DNA from: Piscinibacter sp.
GTDB lineage: Bacteria > Pseudomonadota > Gammaproteobacteria > Burkholderiales > Burkholderiaceae_C
Direction: 5' to 3'
Assembly (NCBI GenBank): GCA_017983795.1
Contig: JAGOAS010000021.1
Coordinates: 26,267-90,266 of the forward strand
Length of the DNA: 64,000 bases
The translations under genes and the position numbers were made by a program. The stretch's first letter is position 1, and every line of letters begins with the position of its first letter. Below, one piece after another: positions 19,197 through 28,202 of this stretch. Under the pieces are notes generated by a model. It was not told the origin of the DNA, made no database searches, and saw nothing but the letters and a program-made list of their open reading frames with translations.

Positions 19197-19292
19197 GCGG
19201 TTCCCGGTGATACCCCCTATGGTGCCCGCTTGAATCCGCGCGCGACGCCGCCATGTGCCCTGCAGTGCAGCATTCCGCGGGAGAAAGTCACC

Positions 19293-19706
19293 ATGCACGT
19301 CGTCTGCAGCCACTGCCGTACTGTCAATCGCGTGCCCGACGAGCGCGCCGGCCAGGATCCGGTGTGCGGCCAGTGCGGCCGCGCGCTGCTCGATGGCCAC
19401 CCGGTCGAATTGACGGACGACAACTTCGACGCGGTGATCAGCCGCACGGATCTGCCCATCGTGGTCGACTTCTGGGCCGCCTGGTGCGGCCCCTGCCGCA
19501 TGATGGCGCCGCAGTTCGAGCAGGCGGCGCGCGCGCTCAAGGGCCGCGCGCTGCTGGCCAAGGTCGACACCGATGCCAGCCCGCTGGTGGCAGGGCGCTT
19601 CGGCATCCGCAGCATCCCGACGCTGGTGAAGCTGCAGGGCGGCCGCGAGCTCGATCGTGTCTCGGGCGCGATGCAGGCGGCGCAGATCCTCAGCTGGGTG
19701 AAGTGA
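19293..19706 (+). CDS. trxC: Thioredoxin 2 with N-terminal zinc ribbon
   Basis: 137 residues from ATG 19293, matching E. coli TrxC (139). The N-terminal zinc ribbon has two Cys pairs (CSHC and CGQC), and the thioredoxin active site is WCGPC within VVDFWAAWCGPCRMMAPQF. The cis-Pro lies in RSIPTLVKL. It reduces protein disulfides in the cytoplasm and is often induced by oxidative stress. GGAG... is weak before the start (GGGAGAAAGTCACC). It is divergent from the GspE-type gene and its 3' end overlaps the aacS 3' end on the other strand by 17 bp. Confidence 0.95.
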   Translation: MHVVCSHCRTVNRVPDERAGQDPVCGQCGRALLDGHPVELTDDNFDAVISRTDLPIVVDFWAAWCGPCRMMAPQFEQAARALKGRALLAKVDTDASPLVAGRFGIRSIPTLVKLQGGRELDRVSGAMQAAQILSWVK

Positions 19707-21735
19707 CCCGTCTGGCTGCGAAGTCCACGAACCAGGGCACGCAATCGGCATTGGCCATCGCGTCGAGCTTGAACACCTGTTCGGCCGGCGTGCCCAGCAG
19801 CAGCTTCTTGACCGGCAGTTCCATCTTCTTGCCCGAGAGCGTGCGCGGGATCGCGCTCACCTGGAAGATCTCGTTGGGCACATGGCGCGCCGAGAGCGCT
19901 TCCTTGATCGCCTGCTTCAAGCGCTTCACCAGCGCCTCGTCCAGCGTGAGGCCCTCGCGCAGCACCACGAACAGCGGCATGTAGCTCTCGCGCCCGAGGT
20001 ATTCGAGGTCGACCACCAGGCTGTCGATCACCTCGGGCTGCGCCTCCACCGCGCGGTACAGCTCGGCCGTGCCCATGCGGATGCCGTGGCGGTTGATGGT
20101 CGCATCGCTGCGGCCGTAGATGATCGCGCCACCGCGCGGCGTGATGCGGATCCAGTCCCCGTGCCGCCACACGCCGGGGTACATGTCGAAGTACGAGTCG
20201 AGGTAGCGCTTGTTGCCCGCATCGTTCCAGAAGCGCAGCGGCATCGAGGGCATGGGCTTCACGCACACCAGCTCGCCGACCTCGTCGACCAGCGAGCGCC
20301 CGCGGCCGCTCGCATCCGCCTCGCTCCAGGCCTCCACCGCCGCGCCCAGGCAACGCACCTGCATCTCGCCTTCGACCACCGGCAGCGTGATCAGCCCGCC
20401 GACGAAGGCGCCGGCGAAGTCGGTGCCGCCCGCGATCGGCGTGAGCCAGATGCGCTGGCCGTCCACCTGGGGCATCTGCTCCCACACCCAGCGGTAGCCG
20501 TCCACCGCCAGCGGCGAGCCGGTGGAGCCGATGGCGCGCAACTTCGACAGGTCGGCCACCTTGGCGGGCTGGATGCCGGCTTTCAGGCAGTTCGCATAGA
20601 AGGCCGCGCCGGCGCCGAAGAAGGTGGCGCCGGCGTCGGCGGCGAACTGCCAGATGGTGTTGAGGTCGGGCGATGCGATACGTCCGCCGGGGTTGCCGTC
20701 GAAGGTGCACACCGTGGTGCCGCCCAGCAGCGCACCGGGCTGGGTGTTCCACATGATCCAGCCGGTCGAGCTGTACCAGTGGTAGCGGTCGCCCGTCTCG
20801 ACGCTGGCGCCGACGTTGTTGTGCAGCGCGCCCATCTTCAGCGACTCCAGCACGATGCCGCCATGGCCGTGCACGATGGGCTTGGGCAGGCCGGTGGTGC
20901 CGCTCGAATAAACAACCCATAGCGGGTGGTCGAAGGGCAGCCACTCGGGTGCGAACTCGGCCTCGCCCGCCACCAGCGCGGCGAAGTCGTGCAGGCCACG
21001 GCCGGGGGCGGCGAGCACCGAGGCATCCGCGTTCTCGTCGCGGTAGCGCAGCAGCACCGCGTGCCGCACGCTGGGCAGCTCGGCGAGCAGCTGGCGCAGC
21101 ACCGCCATGCGGTCGTGCGCTACGCCGCCGTAGACGTAGCCGTCCACGCCGATCAGCACCTTGGGCTCGATCTGGCGGAAGCGGTCGAGCACCGCCAGCG
21201 GGCCCATGTCGGGCGAGCACACCGACCAGATCGCGCCCAGGCTGGCAGCGGCGAGGAAGGCAACGATGGCATGCGGCGTGTTGGGCAGGAAGGCGCAGAC
21301 GCGGTCGCCGCGCTGCACGCCCATGCCGCGCAGCGCCGCCGCCAGCGAGGCCACCTGGCGGCGCAGCTCCGGCCACGAGAGCTGCTGCATCTGGCCGCGC
21401 TCGCGCATGCGCTCGTTCTGGAACACGATGGCCGGGTGCCCGGCCGCGTGCGCCGCGTCGGCATGGCGCAGCACCTGGCGCGCGTAGTTCAGCTGCGCGC
21501 CCTCGAACCAGCGCGCGCCGGGCATCACCGCTTCGGCGAGCACGCGCTCGTGGCGTGTCGGCGACTCGATGGCGAAGTAGTCCCAGATCGCGCCCCAGAA
21601 GGCCTCGAGATCGCTCACCGACCAGCGCCACATCGCGTCGTAGCCCTCGACCGTCGTCGGGTCGAACTGCAGGCCGCGGGTCTCGTTCAACCAGCGCGTG
21701 AACTTCAGGATGCGCGGCTCCGGCAAAGTGCTCAT
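19690..21735 (-). CDS. aacS: Acetoacetyl-CoA synthetase
   Basis: 681 residues from ATG 21735. The same frame remains open far upstream through the binding-protein gene, but the family N-terminus (FTRWLNETRGLQFDPTTVEG) fixes the start. AMP-forming ligase motifs are YSSGTTGLPKPIVHGHG, TGWIMWN and GRSDATINRHGIRMGTAE, with the C-terminal catalytic Lys in LSGKKMELPVKK. It activates acetoacetate for ketone-body or polyhydroxybutyrate-related metabolism. Its ATG overlaps the stop of the preceding solute-binding protein gene (ATGA), so they are translationally coupled. Its end overlaps convergent trxC by 17 bp. Confidence 0.94.
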   Translation of the reverse strand: MSTLPEPRILKFTRWLNETRGLQFDPTTVEGYDAMWRWSVSDLEAFWGAIWDYFAIESPTRHERVLAEAVMPGARWFEGAQLNYARQVLRHADAAHAAGHPAIVFQNERMRERGQMQQLSWPELRRQVASLAAALRGMGVQRGDRVCAFLPNTPHAIVAFLAAASLGAIWSVCSPDMGPLAVLDRFRQIEPKVLIGVDGYVYGGVAHDRMAVLRQLLAELPSVRHAVLLRYRDENADASVLAAPGRGLHDFAALVAGEAEFAPEWLPFDHPLWVVYSSGTTGLPKPIVHGHGGIVLESLKMGALHNNVGASVETGDRYHWYSSTGWIMWNTQPGALLGGTTVCTFDGNPGGRIASPDLNTIWQFAADAGATFFGAGAAFYANCLKAGIQPAKVADLSKLRAIGSTGSPLAVDGYRWVWEQMPQVDGQRIWLTPIAGGTDFAGAFVGGLITLPVVEGEMQVRCLGAAVEAWSEADASGRGRSLVDEVGELVCVKPMPSMPLRFWNDAGNKRYLDSYFDMYPGVWRHGDWIRITPRGGAIIYGRSDATINRHGIRMGTAELYRAVEAQPEVIDSLVVDLEYLGRESYMPLFVVLREGLTLDEALVKRLKQAIKEALSARHVPNEIFQVSAIPRTLSGKKMELPVKKLLLGTPAEQVFKLDAMANADCVPWFVDFAARRVTSPS

Positions 21736-23522
21736 GACGATGTCTCCATGTCGACCCCGGTGTAGACCCAGGTGTCGCGTGCAAAGGGATGCCGCCACCA
21801 GCCGCGCACGCGCGGCTGCAGCAGGTCGTTGGTGATGGTGTGCACATGCGCCTTGTACGGCATGTGCGCGGCCAGCATGTTCTTGCCCTCGCGCATCAGC
21901 GCGAGGCGCTCGGCGCCGTCGGGCAGCACGCTCTGGCGCTCGAACAGGCGGTCGAAGGCGGGCAGCGCGAAGCGCGCGTCGTTCGATTCGCCCGAGTTCG
22001 GCCCGTAGGCGATGCCGAGGAAGAAGCCGCCGTCGGGCGACTGCGCCACCCAGCCGTAGCCCCACATCATCAGCGTGGCGTTGCGGCTGCGCTTGAGCAG
22101 ATCCGGCCAGGTGGCGACGTCGAACTCGATGCGCAGGCCCACGCGCGCCAGGTGCTTGCGCCACAGCTCGTTGCCGCGCCGCGAGATCTGGCTGCTGGTG
22201 GACGACAGGCGCAGCACCAGCGGCGAGCCGTCGGGCAGCTCGCGCCAGCCGTCGCCGTTGCGGTCGAGGTAGCCGTAGAGATCGAGCAGGGCCATGGCGC
22301 GTGCCGGGTCGTGCGCGCTCATCTCGCTGCGGTAGCCGCTCTCGTAGCCCGAGGTGAAGGGCGGGATGGTCGATTGCGCCGCGATGCCCTGGCCGTTGCG
22401 CAGCGCACGCAGCTCCTCGTCGTTGTCGTAGGCCAGCGCGATGGCGCGGCGCAGCGCCACCTTCTCCGGCGCGTAGCCGCCCACCAGCGGGTGCAGCATG
22501 TTGAAGTAGGTCATCACCATGTCGGGCTGCGGCACGCGCTGCAGCCGCACGCCGCGCCTGGCGAGATGAGGCGCGAGCGCGCCGCCGGGCACGGCCACCG
22601 GTGCGAAATCCACCGGCAGCTCGATCTGGTCGAGCGAGCCGTCGAGAAAGGCCAGCCAGCGCGGCTGCGATTCCTCGATCACGCTGATCTCGACGCGCTC
22701 GGCCAGCGGCAGGCGCCGCCCCGCCAGCGCGCGCGCGATCGCCTGCGCCTGCGCGTCGCCCGGCGCCGGCGTGGCCTCGAAGATGCGCTCGCGGTAGCGC
22801 GGGTTGCGAACAAGCTCGATGCGCGAGCTGCGCCGCCAGGCGGCGAGCACGTAGGGCCCGGTGCCCACCGGGTGCGCGGCGATGTCGGCGCCATAGGCCT
22901 CGACCACCTCGCGTGCGATCGCGCCGGCCAGGCCGGTCTGCGCGAAGAGGAATGCGAAGCGCGGCCCCGGCTTCGCCAGGCGTACGGAAAACGTGTAGCG
23001 ATCGAGCGCGCGGATGCCTTCGACCGTCGCGTCGTAGTCGAAGGGCTTCTTCTCCTTCAGGGCGCGCTCGCGCAGCTCGGTCAGGCCGAGCACGCCGGCG
23101 TTCTCCCACAGGTAGAGCAGCTCGCTGTTGTTGCGCGGGTCGTAGTAGCGCTTGATGGCGTAGACGTAGTCCTGCGCCACCAGCTCGCGCGGCCGGCCCT
23201 GGAACACCGGGTCGTCGGCGAAGAAGATGCCCGGCCGGATGCGGAAGGTGAAGCTGCGGAAATCGTCCGCCACCTCGGGCAGCGCCTCGGCGGTGAGCGG
23301 CTGCATCGCCACCGGCCGGGCCAGGTGGTCGTAGGTCAGCGGCGACTCGAAGATGCAGGCGGCGACGCGATTCGAGTTCTCGTCGCCGATGGCGACCGGG
23401 TCGAAGCCGGTCTCGGCGACGCGGAAGGCGACGCGCAGGGTGTTGTCGCGCGCCGCGGCTGGCGCGAGCCGCGGCGCCGCGAGCAGCGCCGCCGACGCGC
23501 CGAGCCAGTGGCGCCGCCGCAT
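21732..23522 (-). CDS. Oligopeptide-type ABC substrate-binding protein, paralogue 1
   Basis: 596 residues, family 5 extracellular solute-binding (YejA/DppA-like). A signal peptide with an RRRHW start and an Ala-rich core ends near PAAARD. Conserved family stretches are VAETGFDPVAIGD, AHPVGTGPYVLAAWRRSSRIELVRNPRYRE and GGYAPEKVALRRAIALAYDN. Near residue 420 a DRNGDGW segment resembles a DxDxDG calcium loop. It is the last of three tandem paralogues; translation is coupled to aacS by a 4-bp overlap. The substrate is unknown, but the divergent permease/ATPase genes are the obvious partners. Confidence 0.93.
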   Translation of the reverse strand: MRRRHWLGASAALLAAPRLAPAAARDNTLRVAFRVAETGFDPVAIGDENSNRVAACIFESPLTYDHLARPVAMQPLTAEALPEVADDFRSFTFRIRPGIFFADDPVFQGRPRELVAQDYVYAIKRYYDPRNNSELLYLWENAGVLGLTELRERALKEKKPFDYDATVEGIRALDRYTFSVRLAKPGPRFAFLFAQTGLAGAIAREVVEAYGADIAAHPVGTGPYVLAAWRRSSRIELVRNPRYRERIFEATPAPGDAQAQAIARALAGRRLPLAERVEISVIEESQPRWLAFLDGSLDQIELPVDFAPVAVPGGALAPHLARRGVRLQRVPQPDMVMTYFNMLHPLVGGYAPEKVALRRAIALAYDNDEELRALRNGQGIAAQSTIPPFTSGYESGYRSEMSAHDPARAMALLDLYGYLDRNGDGWRELPDGSPLVLRLSSTSSQISRRGNELWRKHLARVGLRIEFDVATWPDLLKRSRNATLMMWGYGWVAQSPDGGFFLGIAYGPNSGESNDARFALPAFDRLFERQSVLPDGAERLALMREGKNMLAAHMPYKAHVHTITNDLLQPRVRGWWRHPFARDTWVYTGVDMETSS

Positions 23523-23532
23523 CGCGCCGGCC

Positions 23533-25353
23533 CTAGCGCGGGCGCGGCTGGCGCGCCGCGTCGATGTCGATGTATTGCCAGAAGCGGTTGCCGTAGAGCG
23601 GCCGGCGGAAGCCGCTGAGCCAGGGCTGGGTGAGGTCGTTGACGATGCGGTGCACGTTGTACTTGTGCGGCGCCAGCGCGGTGATGATCTTCTGCGCCTC
23701 GCGCAGCAGGCCCAAGCGCTCCGGCCCGTCGGGCAGCGACTGCATGCGCACGTAGATCTCGTCGAAGCGCGCGTTGTGGAAGCGCGCCAGGTTCTGCCCG
23801 CCCGCCGCCGGGCCGTAGAGGATCTGCAGCGCGTCCTGCACGTCGGGGCTGCCGGCCGAGTAGCCGAGCTGCCAGATCATCAGCTGCCCGGCGCGCGCCA
23901 TCTTGAGCTGCTCGGGCCACTGGCCCTTGAGAACCTTCAGGCGCACGCCGATGCGGTCGAGGTTGCGCTTCCACAGCTCGTCGAACTGGCGCGAGAGGTC
24001 GTCGGGCTGGGTGGCGTACTCGATCGTGAGCGGCGAACCGTCGGGCCGCTCGCGCCAGCCGTCGCCGTCGCGGTCGAGGTAGCCGTACAGGTCGAGCAGC
24101 GCCATCGCGCGCGCCGGGTCGTAGTCGCCGCCTTCGAGCTTGAGCTGCGGGTCGTAGCCCCAGGTGCCCGGCGCCACCAGCGACTGCGCGGGAATCGCCT
24201 GGCCGCGGCGTATGCCGTTGATCTCGCGGTTCACGTCGGTGGCCAGCGCGATGGCGCGCCGCAGCGCCACCTTCTCCGGCGTGTAGCCGCCGACCACCGG
24301 GTCTTCCATGTTGAAGTAGAAGAGCGTGCGGTCGGGGTTGACGATGCGATGCAGCGCGATGCCGCGCTTGGCGAGGTTGGGCGCGAGCTTGCCGTTCGGC
24401 AGGGCCGCGCCGGCGAACTCCAGCGGCACGGTCACGAGGTCGAACTGCTGGTTGAGGAAGGCCAGCCAGCGCGGCTGGCCGACCTCGATGATGCTGACCT
24501 CGACACGGTCGATCATCGGCAGCGTGCGGCCGGAAAAGCGCGCCAGCAGCGCCTGGCCTTCGGCATCGTCGGGCGCGGGCGAGACCACGTCTTCGTAGCG
24601 CACGCTGCGATAGCCCGGGTTGCGCTCCAGCACGATCAGCGAGCTGCGCCGCCACTGCGCCAGCTTGAAGGGCCCGGTGCCCACCGGGTGGGCCATGATC
24701 TGGTCGCCGTAGAACTCCACCACCTCGCGCGCCACCGCGCCGATCAGGTCGCTCTGCGCGAGCGTGTAGAGGAAGCGCGGGCGCGGCTGCTCGAGGCGGA
24801 ACTGCAGCGTGTGGCGGTCCAGCACGCGCAGGCCCTCGACGGGCGCGTCGTAGTCGAGGGGCTTCTTGTCCTTGAGCGCACGCTCGCGCAGTTCGCTCAC
24901 GCCGAGCACGCGCTCCTCCTCGAAGCCGGCCACATTCGGGCTCTTGGTGGCCGGGTCGAAGTGGCGCTTCCAGGCGTAGGCGAAATCGGCCGCCACCAGC
25001 TCGCGCCGCTGCCCCTTGAAGGCCGGGTCGTCGGCGAAGTAGATGCCCGGCTTGACGCGGATCGTCCAGGTGCGGAAATCCGCGCTGACCTCCGGCATGC
25101 CCTCGGCGACGTTGGGCCGCACGAGGAAGGGCCGCGCCAGATGGTCGTACATGTACAGCGCATCGAAGATGTGCGCGGCGACGGTGCGCGAATACAGGTC
25201 GGCGATCTGCGCCGGGTCGAAGCCGGTCTCGGCGATCGGGAAGGCGTAGCGCAGCACCTTGGCGCGCTGCGGCTCCTCGGCCTGCACCGCCCAGGGCGCC
25301 GCCAGGCCGGCGGCGGCGAGTGCGGCGAATTCGCGCCGGCGCAGGCGGCTCAC
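23533..25353 (-). CDS. Oligopeptide-type ABC substrate-binding protein, paralogue 2
   Basis: 606 residues from GTG 25353, which overlaps the previous paralogue's stop (GTGA). AAGGAGG lies four bases before it, so this start is well supported and the much longer frame to 26475 is not used. The signal begins MSRLRRREFAALAAAG, a twin-arginine-like pattern. It shares YAFPIAETGFDPAQI, YFADDPAFKG, MAHPVGTGPFKLAQWRRSSL and YTPEKVALRRAIALA with its neighbours, and has DRDGDGW near residue 422. A duplicated receptor gene with diverged ligand loops is likely. Confidence 0.93.
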   Translation of the reverse strand: MSRLRRREFAALAAAGLAAPWAVQAEEPQRAKVLRYAFPIAETGFDPAQIADLYSRTVAAHIFDALYMYDHLARPFLVRPNVAEGMPEVSADFRTWTIRVKPGIYFADDPAFKGQRRELVAADFAYAWKRHFDPATKSPNVAGFEEERVLGVSELRERALKDKKPLDYDAPVEGLRVLDRHTLQFRLEQPRPRFLYTLAQSDLIGAVAREVVEFYGDQIMAHPVGTGPFKLAQWRRSSLIVLERNPGYRSVRYEDVVSPAPDDAEGQALLARFSGRTLPMIDRVEVSIIEVGQPRWLAFLNQQFDLVTVPLEFAGAALPNGKLAPNLAKRGIALHRIVNPDRTLFYFNMEDPVVGGYTPEKVALRRAIALATDVNREINGIRRGQAIPAQSLVAPGTWGYDPQLKLEGGDYDPARAMALLDLYGYLDRDGDGWRERPDGSPLTIEYATQPDDLSRQFDELWKRNLDRIGVRLKVLKGQWPEQLKMARAGQLMIWQLGYSAGSPDVQDALQILYGPAAGGQNLARFHNARFDEIYVRMQSLPDGPERLGLLREAQKIITALAPHKYNVHRIVNDLTQPWLSGFRRPLYGNRFWQYIDIDAARQPRPR

Positions 25354-27161
25354 TTCGCCTCCTTCGCGCGCAGCGCCGGGTCGACGTCGAGAAACTTGTA
25401 GAACTCGCGCACGAAGGGGTTGCGCCGAAAGCCCAAGACCCAGGGCTGCATCAGGTCGGTGGCGATGCGGTGGCAGCTCAGCTTGTAGGGCACGTAGGCC
25501 ACCATCAGCTTGCTCGCTTCCGCTATCACCCGCTCGCGCTCGGGGCCGTCGGGCAGCACCTTCTGCTTGTCGTAGAGCGCATCGAAGGCCGGCAGCGCGA
25601 AGCGCGCGTGGTTGGCGCCGCCCTTGTTGGGGCCGTAGGCGAGCGCGAGGAAGGTGTCGGCATCCGGCGTGGTGGCCGACCAGGCCACGCCCCACATCAT
25701 CAGCTTGCCGGCGCGCGAGGCTTTCAGGTTCTCCGGCCACTTGGCCACCTTGAAGACGATCTTCAGGCCGACCGCCTTCATGCTCTTTTCCCACAGCTCG
25801 GCGAGCTGGCGGCTGGCCTGGTCGGGCTGGGTCGCGTACTCCAGCACCAGCGCCGAGCCGTCGGGTCGATCGCGCCAGCCGTCGCCGTCGCGGTCGACAT
25901 AACCGTAGAGATCGAGCAGCGCGCGGGCACGCGCCGGATCGTGGTCGCTCATGCTCGTCTTGAGCGCGGGGTTGTAGCCGAAGGCCAGCGGCGCCACGGC
26001 GGTCTGCGCTGGCACCGCCTGCGCCTTGCGCACCAGGCGGATCTCCTGCTCGCTGTTGTAGGCCAGCGCGATGGCGCGGCGCAGCGCCACCTTCTCGGGC
26101 GTGTAGCCGCCCACCACCGGGTTGTCCTGGTTGAACAGCGCGGCCAGCGTGATGTCGACCATCGGCGCGCGGTCCATGCTGATGCCGCGCTTGGCGAGGT
26201 TGGGCGCGAGCTTGTCGTTCGGAATCACCACCGGCGCAAACTCGTTGGGCAGGCGCTCCATCAGGTCGGTCTGCTCGTTCAGGAAGGACAGCCAGCGCGG
26301 CTGCGACTCCTCGATGATGGCGATCTCCACGCGGTCGAGCATGGGCATGCGGCGGCCCTTGAGCTGCGCGGCGATGGCCTGCGAGCGCGCATCGTCGGCC
26401 GGCGCCTCTTCGTCGTAGAACACCTCGCGGTAGCCGGGGTTGCGCTCGAGCACGATGCGCGAACTGCGCCGCCATTCGGCGAGGCGGAAGGGGCCGGTGC
26501 CCACCGGGTGCTCCATGATCTTCTCGCCGTAGGCCTCGACCACCTCGCGCGCCAGCGCGCCGAAGTTGCCGGCGTCGGTCATCACGTCCTGGTGGAAGCG
26601 CGGCGAGGGTTCGGCCAGCCGCACCTGGAAGGTGTAGCGATCGAGCGCGCGCAGGCCCTCGACCTCCTGCCCGTAGGGGAAGGGCTTCTTGTCCTTCAGC
26701 ACCTGCTGTCGCAGCTCCGACAGGCCGAGGATCTTGGCCGCCTCCAGCCGGTAGAGGTTGGGGCTGTTCCAGCGCGGGTCGTAGTGGCGCTTGAGGCTGT
26801 AGACGTAATCCTCGGCGACCAGCTCGCGCTTCCTGCCCCTGAAGGCCGGGTCGTCGGCGAAGTAGATGCCGGGCTTGATGCGGAAGGTGAAGGTGCGGAA
26901 GTCGGCGCTGATCTGCGGCATCTCGGCCGCGGTATTCGGCTTGAGCTTGAAGGGCCGCGCGAGGAAGTCGAAGGCCAGCGGCGTCTCGATGATGCCGGCC
27001 ATCACGGTGCGCGAATACAGGTCGGAGATCTGCGCCGGGTCGAAGCCGGTCTCGGCGATCGGGAAGGCGTAGCGCAGCACGCGCGGCGCGGCATCGGCCG
27101 CAGCGGCACCGCCATGGAGGAGCGAAAAGATCAGGGCGGCAGCGAGGGCGCGAACAGACAT
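25350..27161 (-). CDS. Oligopeptide-type ABC substrate-binding protein, paralogue 3
   Basis: 603 residues from ATG 27161. The frame also runs 22 codons further up to 27227, but that would cross the divergent permease start, and the residues from 27161 (MSVRALAAALIFSLLHGG) make a clean Sec signal peptide. The family core includes YAFPIAETGFDPAQISD, GIYFADDPAFRGRKRELVA, MEHPVGTGPFRLAEWRRSSR and DRDGDGW near residue 419. It is the first gene of the leftward set of three receptors plus aacS. An inverted repeat in the 64-bp divergent gap probably controls both directions. Confidence 0.93.
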   Translation of the reverse strand: MSVRALAAALIFSLLHGGAAAADAAPRVLRYAFPIAETGFDPAQISDLYSRTVMAGIIETPLAFDFLARPFKLKPNTAAEMPQISADFRTFTFRIKPGIYFADDPAFRGRKRELVAEDYVYSLKRHYDPRWNSPNLYRLEAAKILGLSELRQQVLKDKKPFPYGQEVEGLRALDRYTFQVRLAEPSPRFHQDVMTDAGNFGALAREVVEAYGEKIMEHPVGTGPFRLAEWRRSSRIVLERNPGYREVFYDEEAPADDARSQAIAAQLKGRRMPMLDRVEIAIIEESQPRWLSFLNEQTDLMERLPNEFAPVVIPNDKLAPNLAKRGISMDRAPMVDITLAALFNQDNPVVGGYTPEKVALRRAIALAYNSEQEIRLVRKAQAVPAQTAVAPLAFGYNPALKTSMSDHDPARARALLDLYGYVDRDGDGWRDRPDGSALVLEYATQPDQASRQLAELWEKSMKAVGLKIVFKVAKWPENLKASRAGKLMMWGVAWSATTPDADTFLALAYGPNKGGANHARFALPAFDALYDKQKVLPDGPERERVIAEASKLMVAYVPYKLSCHRIATDLMQPWVLGFRRNPFVREFYKFLDVDPALRAKEAK

Positions 27162-27190
27162 CACGGGAATTCTCGGGGTCTCCTGCACGC

Positions 27191-27219
27191 CGAGTCTATC
27201 GGCGCAGGCCCTAGACTCG
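27191..27219. promoter_or_regulatory. Inverted repeat with back-to-back -10-like elements
   Basis: CGAGTCTA (27191-27198) and TAGACTCG (27212-27219) are perfect 8-bp inverted repeats with a 13-bp spacer in the 64-bp gap between the receptor and permease genes. Each arm contains TAGACT reading outward. The plus-strand copy ends eight bases before the permease ATG (27226), giving a nearly leaderless mRNA. The minus-strand copy would give a leader of roughly 25 bases. It may serve as paired promoters, a regulator site, or both. Confidence 0.5.
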
Positions 27220-27225
27220 CGCCTC

Positions 27226-28164
27226 ATGGCCGCTTACCTGATCCGCCGCCTGTGGCAGATGATCCCGACGCTCGCCGGCGTCGTGCTGCTGGTGTTCTTC
27301 CTCTTCAAGGCTTTCGGCGGCGATCCGGCCGAGATCCTCGGCGGGCTGTCGGCCTCGCCCGAGCAGATCGAGGCGATCCGCCAGCAGCTCGGCCTCGACA
27401 AGCCGTGGTGGACGCAGCTGGGCATCTTCCTGAAGCAGATCGTCAGCTTCGACTGGGGCCGCAGCTGGGCCACCAACGAATCCGTGGCCAACCTGTTCGC
27501 CACGCGGCTGCCGGCCACGCTGACGGTGATGGTGCCCATCCTCATCCTCGACACCCTGCTGGCGATTCCGATCGCGCTGCTGGTGGCCTACCTGCGCGGC
27601 TCGCTGACCGACCGCACGATCATGGTGGCCACCACCATCGCGCTGTCGATCTCCTTCCTCGTCTACGTGATCATCGGCCAGTATCTGTTCGCCTTCCAGC
27701 TCGGCTGGTTCCCGGTGCAGGGTTGGACGGACAGCGTGGCCACCAACCTGCTCGTCTATACGCCGCTGCCCGTGCTGCTGGCGGTGATGGTGGGCCTGGC
27801 GCCGCAGACGCGCCTGTATCGCACCTTCTTCCTCGACGAGATCGGCCAAGACTACGTGCGCACCGCGCGCGCCAAGGGCCTCACCGAGCCGCGCATCCTG
27901 CTCACGCACGTGATGCGCAACGCGCTCATCCCCATCCTCACCAACGTGGCGGTATCGCTGCCGGGCATCTTCGTGGGCTCCTTCCTGATCGAGGTGTTCT
28001 TCTCCATCCCCGGCCTGGGCCGCGAGGTGCTGCTGGCGGTAAACCGCAGCGACTACCCGGTGATCCAGGCGGTGACGATCTACCTGGCGGTGATCACCAT
28101 GGTGGTGAATCTCGCCACCGACGTGCTCTACAAGCTGGTCGACCCGCGGGTGGTGCTGAAATGA
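27226..28164 (+). CDS. Oligopeptide ABC transporter permease (DppB/YejB-like)
   Basis: 312 residues. The family N-terminus is MAAYLIRRLWQMIPTLAGVVLLVFFLF, and about six membrane helices follow. The cytoplasmic EAA-type loop is YVRTARAKGLTEPRILLTHVMRNALIP near 215-240, which docks on the ATPase. The end (LYKLVDPRVVLK) is typical of the BPD transport family. It forms the channel with the second permease encoded after the hairpin element. It is divergent from three receptor genes. The 250-bp gap to the second permease gene is odd in an otherwise tight operon. Confidence 0.95.
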   Translation: MAAYLIRRLWQMIPTLAGVVLLVFFLFKAFGGDPAEILGGLSASPEQIEAIRQQLGLDKPWWTQLGIFLKQIVSFDWGRSWATNESVANLFATRLPATLTVMVPILILDTLLAIPIALLVAYLRGSLTDRTIMVATTIALSISFLVYVIIGQYLFAFQLGWFPVQGWTDSVATNLLVYTPLPVLLAVMVGLAPQTRLYRTFFLDEIGQDYVRTARAKGLTEPRILLTHVMRNALIPILTNVAVSLPGIFVGSFLIEVFFSIPGLGREVLLAVNRSDYPVIQAVTIYLAVITMVVNLATDVLYKLVDPRVVLK

Positions 28165-28202
28165 GCTTGCCTTTGATGAGGGTCGCCGAACAGACGTTGG
28201 CG

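Noticed and set aside
21736-23109. Apparent fusion of a binding protein and acetoacetyl-CoA synthetase in one long minus-strand frame
   Set aside because: The extension is the shadow frame of the receptor gene; AacS has its own conserved start at 21735.
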